Positions 34,290-36,271 of a stretch of DNA of 36,271 nt are shown piece by piece. The DNA comes from Faecalibacterium sp. (GTDB lineage Bacteria > Bacillota > Clostridia > Oscillospirales > Ruminococcaceae). The stretch is taken from positions 1-36,271 of the forward strand of contig JAHHRK010000002.1 in assembly GCA_020025795.1 (NCBI GenBank). The letters are read 5' to 3'. The notes under the pieces are model-generated. The model was not told the DNA's origin. It saw only the letters and a program-made list of their open reading frames with translations, and ran no database searches. Position 1 is the stretch's first letter. Each line of letters begins with the position of its first letter. Position numbers and translations under genes: made by a program.

Positions 34290-36271
34290 ATATTGGTGCA
34301 AGTGCGGCCGGGTGGTAAACAAATCCACCAACGCGGCCACCACGGGCAACCGGGACACTGCAAACTGTGCAGGCTGCCCACACCTGTTGCCGTATGGACC
34401 GACAGCATGGGACAAGGCCAAGAATGGTTTTGTCCAGGATGTACAGGGCTATGAGTGCCGGATGACAGACCATCCGCTGGACTACACCACGCATATCAGC
34501 AGTCTGGGTGGTCCTAACGACAAAACCGTGCTGCATGTGGAAAGCTTGGACTTTGACTTTCTGGATACCATCACAGAATGGGTCCACGACACTTTCACAC
34601 AGGGAGAGCTAGACGGTGGATTTCGGCGCAATACGCTACGTGGGCCGGACTATATGGATGGGTACAGAGTGACCTTTTATCCGTCCCAAAACAAAAAAGG
34701 CATCGCCGCTAAGCAACAGCTGTTCCATCGGTTTTTCCGTCCAGACGGAACTCGTTTGGACATGACCCCGGAAGAGGAAAAAGCCAAGGTGCTGGCCGAC
34801 ATCGAGAAGGGCAAGGCTGCTGCGCAAAACAAGGAGATTCACATGGAAGATAAAGTGTACAAGGATGCAAAAGGCATCCTGTATCGAGTGGGCGAAACCG
34901 GCGAGCTTGGTAATGCTGACCGATGCCGCCTGACCATCCAGCAGTTAGGAATTACGCCCGGCGCACAGTGGCGCAAAAAATCTATGGCGCCCAACTGGTC
35001 CATGGCAGCTCGAAAGGATGCGCTGCAGGCGCTGGAAATCATGGCCGAAGAAAACGATTGGAAGCAGGCCACCGAAGCCGAGATTCAGTACAACCTGACA
35101 GAGCGTGCCGCTCTGCTGGATGATGATCCGGACGGAACATCGCTGTATACGCTGGATCTGAGCGAGCGGACGGTTCATTGTCTGGAGCGCGCCGGCATTG
35201 ATACGGTGGAAGAGCTGACGGCTATGTCGGACGAAGAAATCATGCGCATCCGTGATATGGGGCGCAAGGGGTACGAAGAAATCCGGGCGGCACTGGGAAG
35301 AAAAGAAACAGACGGTGCAGGAAAGCGGATTACAAACCTTAAGGACTTGGGGCTTTCAGACAACTGCATCAGATATTTGGATGACATGGGCTTCGACAAT
35401 GAGGATGTGGATATTCTCGATTCCTTGCTGCCGGAAGAGGAAGAGCGCCTGCGGCGAGAGTTTCCCGATAATTGGGAAAAGATTCAGGCGTATTTGCAGT
35501 CGGGTTGTACCGACACGAATGACGGTACCAGTGAGGAAAGTTTGGAAGCCGAAAACCCTACCCCGATGGACGACTTGCCCTGGTCGGCTGCTACCACTGC
35601 TGCGGCCGCCGAACCTGCGGAAAGCCCGGCACCTGCGGCTTTGACTCCTACGACCGAGACTGCTGTAAACGCCAGCGCATCAGCGGAAAGTGCAGCCGCA
35701 CCCGTTCCTGCTTCATCCAATACGCCGACAACTTTTGACTATTCGGGACTGAGTGAGCAGACCGTAAGTGTTATGCATATGGCGGAACAAGAAATCTTGC
35801 AAGCTCGCCAGACTTATATTTGCCGTGCAAGTGCGGCAGTTGCAACGGTACATGAAGCCGTTGTCGCAAATTGCGAAAACGGTGAGAATGGAAAATTTGC
35901 AGCGCATGAAAACACATTTTTGAACTGGTGCCGCAGTGTTGGCTTGAAAAAGGATGCAGCCTATCGTCTTTTACAAGTAAACAAATTACTGACCAGCTCG
36001 ACACCAGAAGAAGCTGCTCAACTGGAGCAGGCCAGCCCGTCCCTTTTGTACGCAGCCGCAAAGCCCAGCGCCCCAGCGGAACTGGTGCAGGCCGTCAAGG
36101 ATGGCGACATCACCACACACAAACAGTATAAAGCATTGGAAAAGCAGCTTGCAGAAGAGCGGGAGCTGCGCCGACAGGCTGAGGTAGGCAGGGATGCCGC
36201 CGTCAAGGATGTACGTCAGCTGGAAAAAGAGCAGGCAGAGGACCGGCAGTGGATGGACAGCGAGGTTGAAA
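34282..36271 (+). CDS. Large multidomain element protein, 3' end outside window
   Basis: At least 663 residues are open to the window edge, starting MSKYWCKCGRVVNKS at the ATG overlapping the DUF3846 stop (GATGTCTAA). Order: Cys cluster (CKC, CAGC, about 6-34); unrecognised region to about 290; an RNA polymerase alpha-CTD-like helix-hairpin-helix (LSERTVHCLERAGIDTVEEL, then RIRDMGRKGYEEI, about 293-336); a second such repeat (ITNLKDLGLSDNCIRYLDDM); an Ala/Pro/Thr-rich linker (about 420-485); and a DUF3102-like helical region (about 500-560) before a coiled coil (LAEERELRRQAEVGRDAA). A palindrome at 35858-35882 encodes VVANCEN within it. Likely DNA-binding; precise function unknown. Confidence 0.75.
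   Translation, partial: MSKYWCKCGRVVNKSTNAATTGNRDTANCAGCPHLLPYGPTAWDKAKNGFVQDVQGYECRMTDHPLDYTTHISSLGGPNDKTVLHVESLDFDFLDTITEWVHDTFTQGELDGGFRRNTLRGPDYMDGYRVTFYPSQNKKGIAAKQQLFHRFFRPDGTRLDMTPEEEKAKVLADIEKGKAAAQNKEIHMEDKVYKDAKGILYRVGETGELGNADRCRLTIQQLGITPGAQWRKKSMAPNWSMAARKDALQALEIMAEENDWKQATEAEIQYNLTERAALLDDDPDGTSLYTLDLSERTVHCLERAGIDTVEELTAMSDEEIMRIRDMGRKGYEEIRAALGRKETDGAGKRITNLKDLGLSDNCIRYLDDMGFDNEDVDILDSLLPEEEERLRREFPDNWEKIQAYLQSGCTDTNDGTSEESLEAENPTPMDDLPWSAATTAAAAEPAESPAPAALTPTTETAVNASASAESAAAPVPASSNTPTTFDYSGLSEQTVSVMHMAEQEILQARQTYICRASAAVATVHEAVVANCENGENGKFAAHENTFLNWCRSVGLKKDAAYRLLQVNKLLTSSTPEEAAQLEQASPSLLYAAAKPSAPAELVQAVKDGDITTHKQYKALEKQLAEERELRRQAEVGRDAAVKDVRQLEKEQAEDRQWMDSEVE
35858..35882 (+). 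repeat. In-frame palindrome inside the large ORF
   Basis: CCGTTGTCGCAA pairs with TTGCGAAAACGG around a single A, one mismatch. The 3' half TCGCAAATTGCGAAAACGG also occurs at 21561-21579 in the first element. It lies in frame and encodes part of AVVANCENG. Confidence 0.7.

Larger units (their letters stand above)
29122..36271 (+). mobile_element. Second element, left part
   Basis: From the att core onward the sequence carries a serine recombinase, an immunity-type repressor, and a dense rightward series of small phage- or plasmid-like genes. It continues past the window, so its right end is not seen. No third copy of the 25-bp core was found inside the window. Confidence 0.75.

Overview
The window looks like a chromosome segment of a Clostridia-class Bacillota, most likely Oscillospirales near Faecalibacterium, Gemmiger or Subdoligranulum. 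This rests on gene content (GGGtGRT protein, DUF4321 next to maf, the SRP RNA-dnaX-ebfC-recR block, strong AGGAGG ribosome sites, moderate GC) and is an inference; no database was searched.

Positions 1-19582 are ordinary core genome. On the left are the end of a GGGtGRT-family gene, a reverse-strand nfeD-stomatin pair, an unrecognised gene and glycogen phosphorylase. From about 5.4 kb transcription runs rightward: zapA, a U32 peptidase-like rRNA hydroxylase, dut, DUF4321, maf, then the cell-shape cluster mreB-mreC-mreD-PBP2 with a MinD-like ATPase and a divergent methylglyoxal-synthase-like gene. Next comes the SRP RNA with dnaX, ebfC and recR, followed by smpB and ssrA (tmRNA).

Positions 19583-29121 form a complete integrated element of about 9.5 kb. 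It is flanked by a 25-bp direct repeat of the tmRNA 3' end and by matched TACACACAC-type arm sites just inside each end. It carries a tyrosine integrase, a palindrome-rich untranslated block with direct repeats, a CI/Cro-like divergent switch, a DUF6291 plus DnaC-like replication pair, small accessory genes, a translationally coupled XRE-KAP P-loop NTPase cassette under its own palindromic operator, and a sigma-factor-like gene next to the right end. No capsid, tail, terminase, lysis or conjugation genes are present. The layout resembles a phage satellite or small integrative element, and the KAP cassette is the best candidate for a defence cargo.

Positions 29122 to the end belong to a second, different element abutting the first. 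It starts with a large serine recombinase whose reading frame runs through the first element's attR and through a rightward terminator. It continues with a TM2 protein, an XRE repressor with three palindromic operators, a possible exclusion-type membrane protein, a string of tightly packed small rightward genes, and a large unfinished ORF with an N-terminal Cys cluster, an RNA polymerase alpha-CTD-like helix-hairpin-helix region and a DUF3102-like C-terminal region.

The most unusual signal is that the two unrelated recombinases share a 5' leader layout: the same conserved bases before the ribosome site, an inverted repeat around a strong opposite-strand promoter, and a short divergent RNA of about 75 nt ending in an intrinsic terminator.
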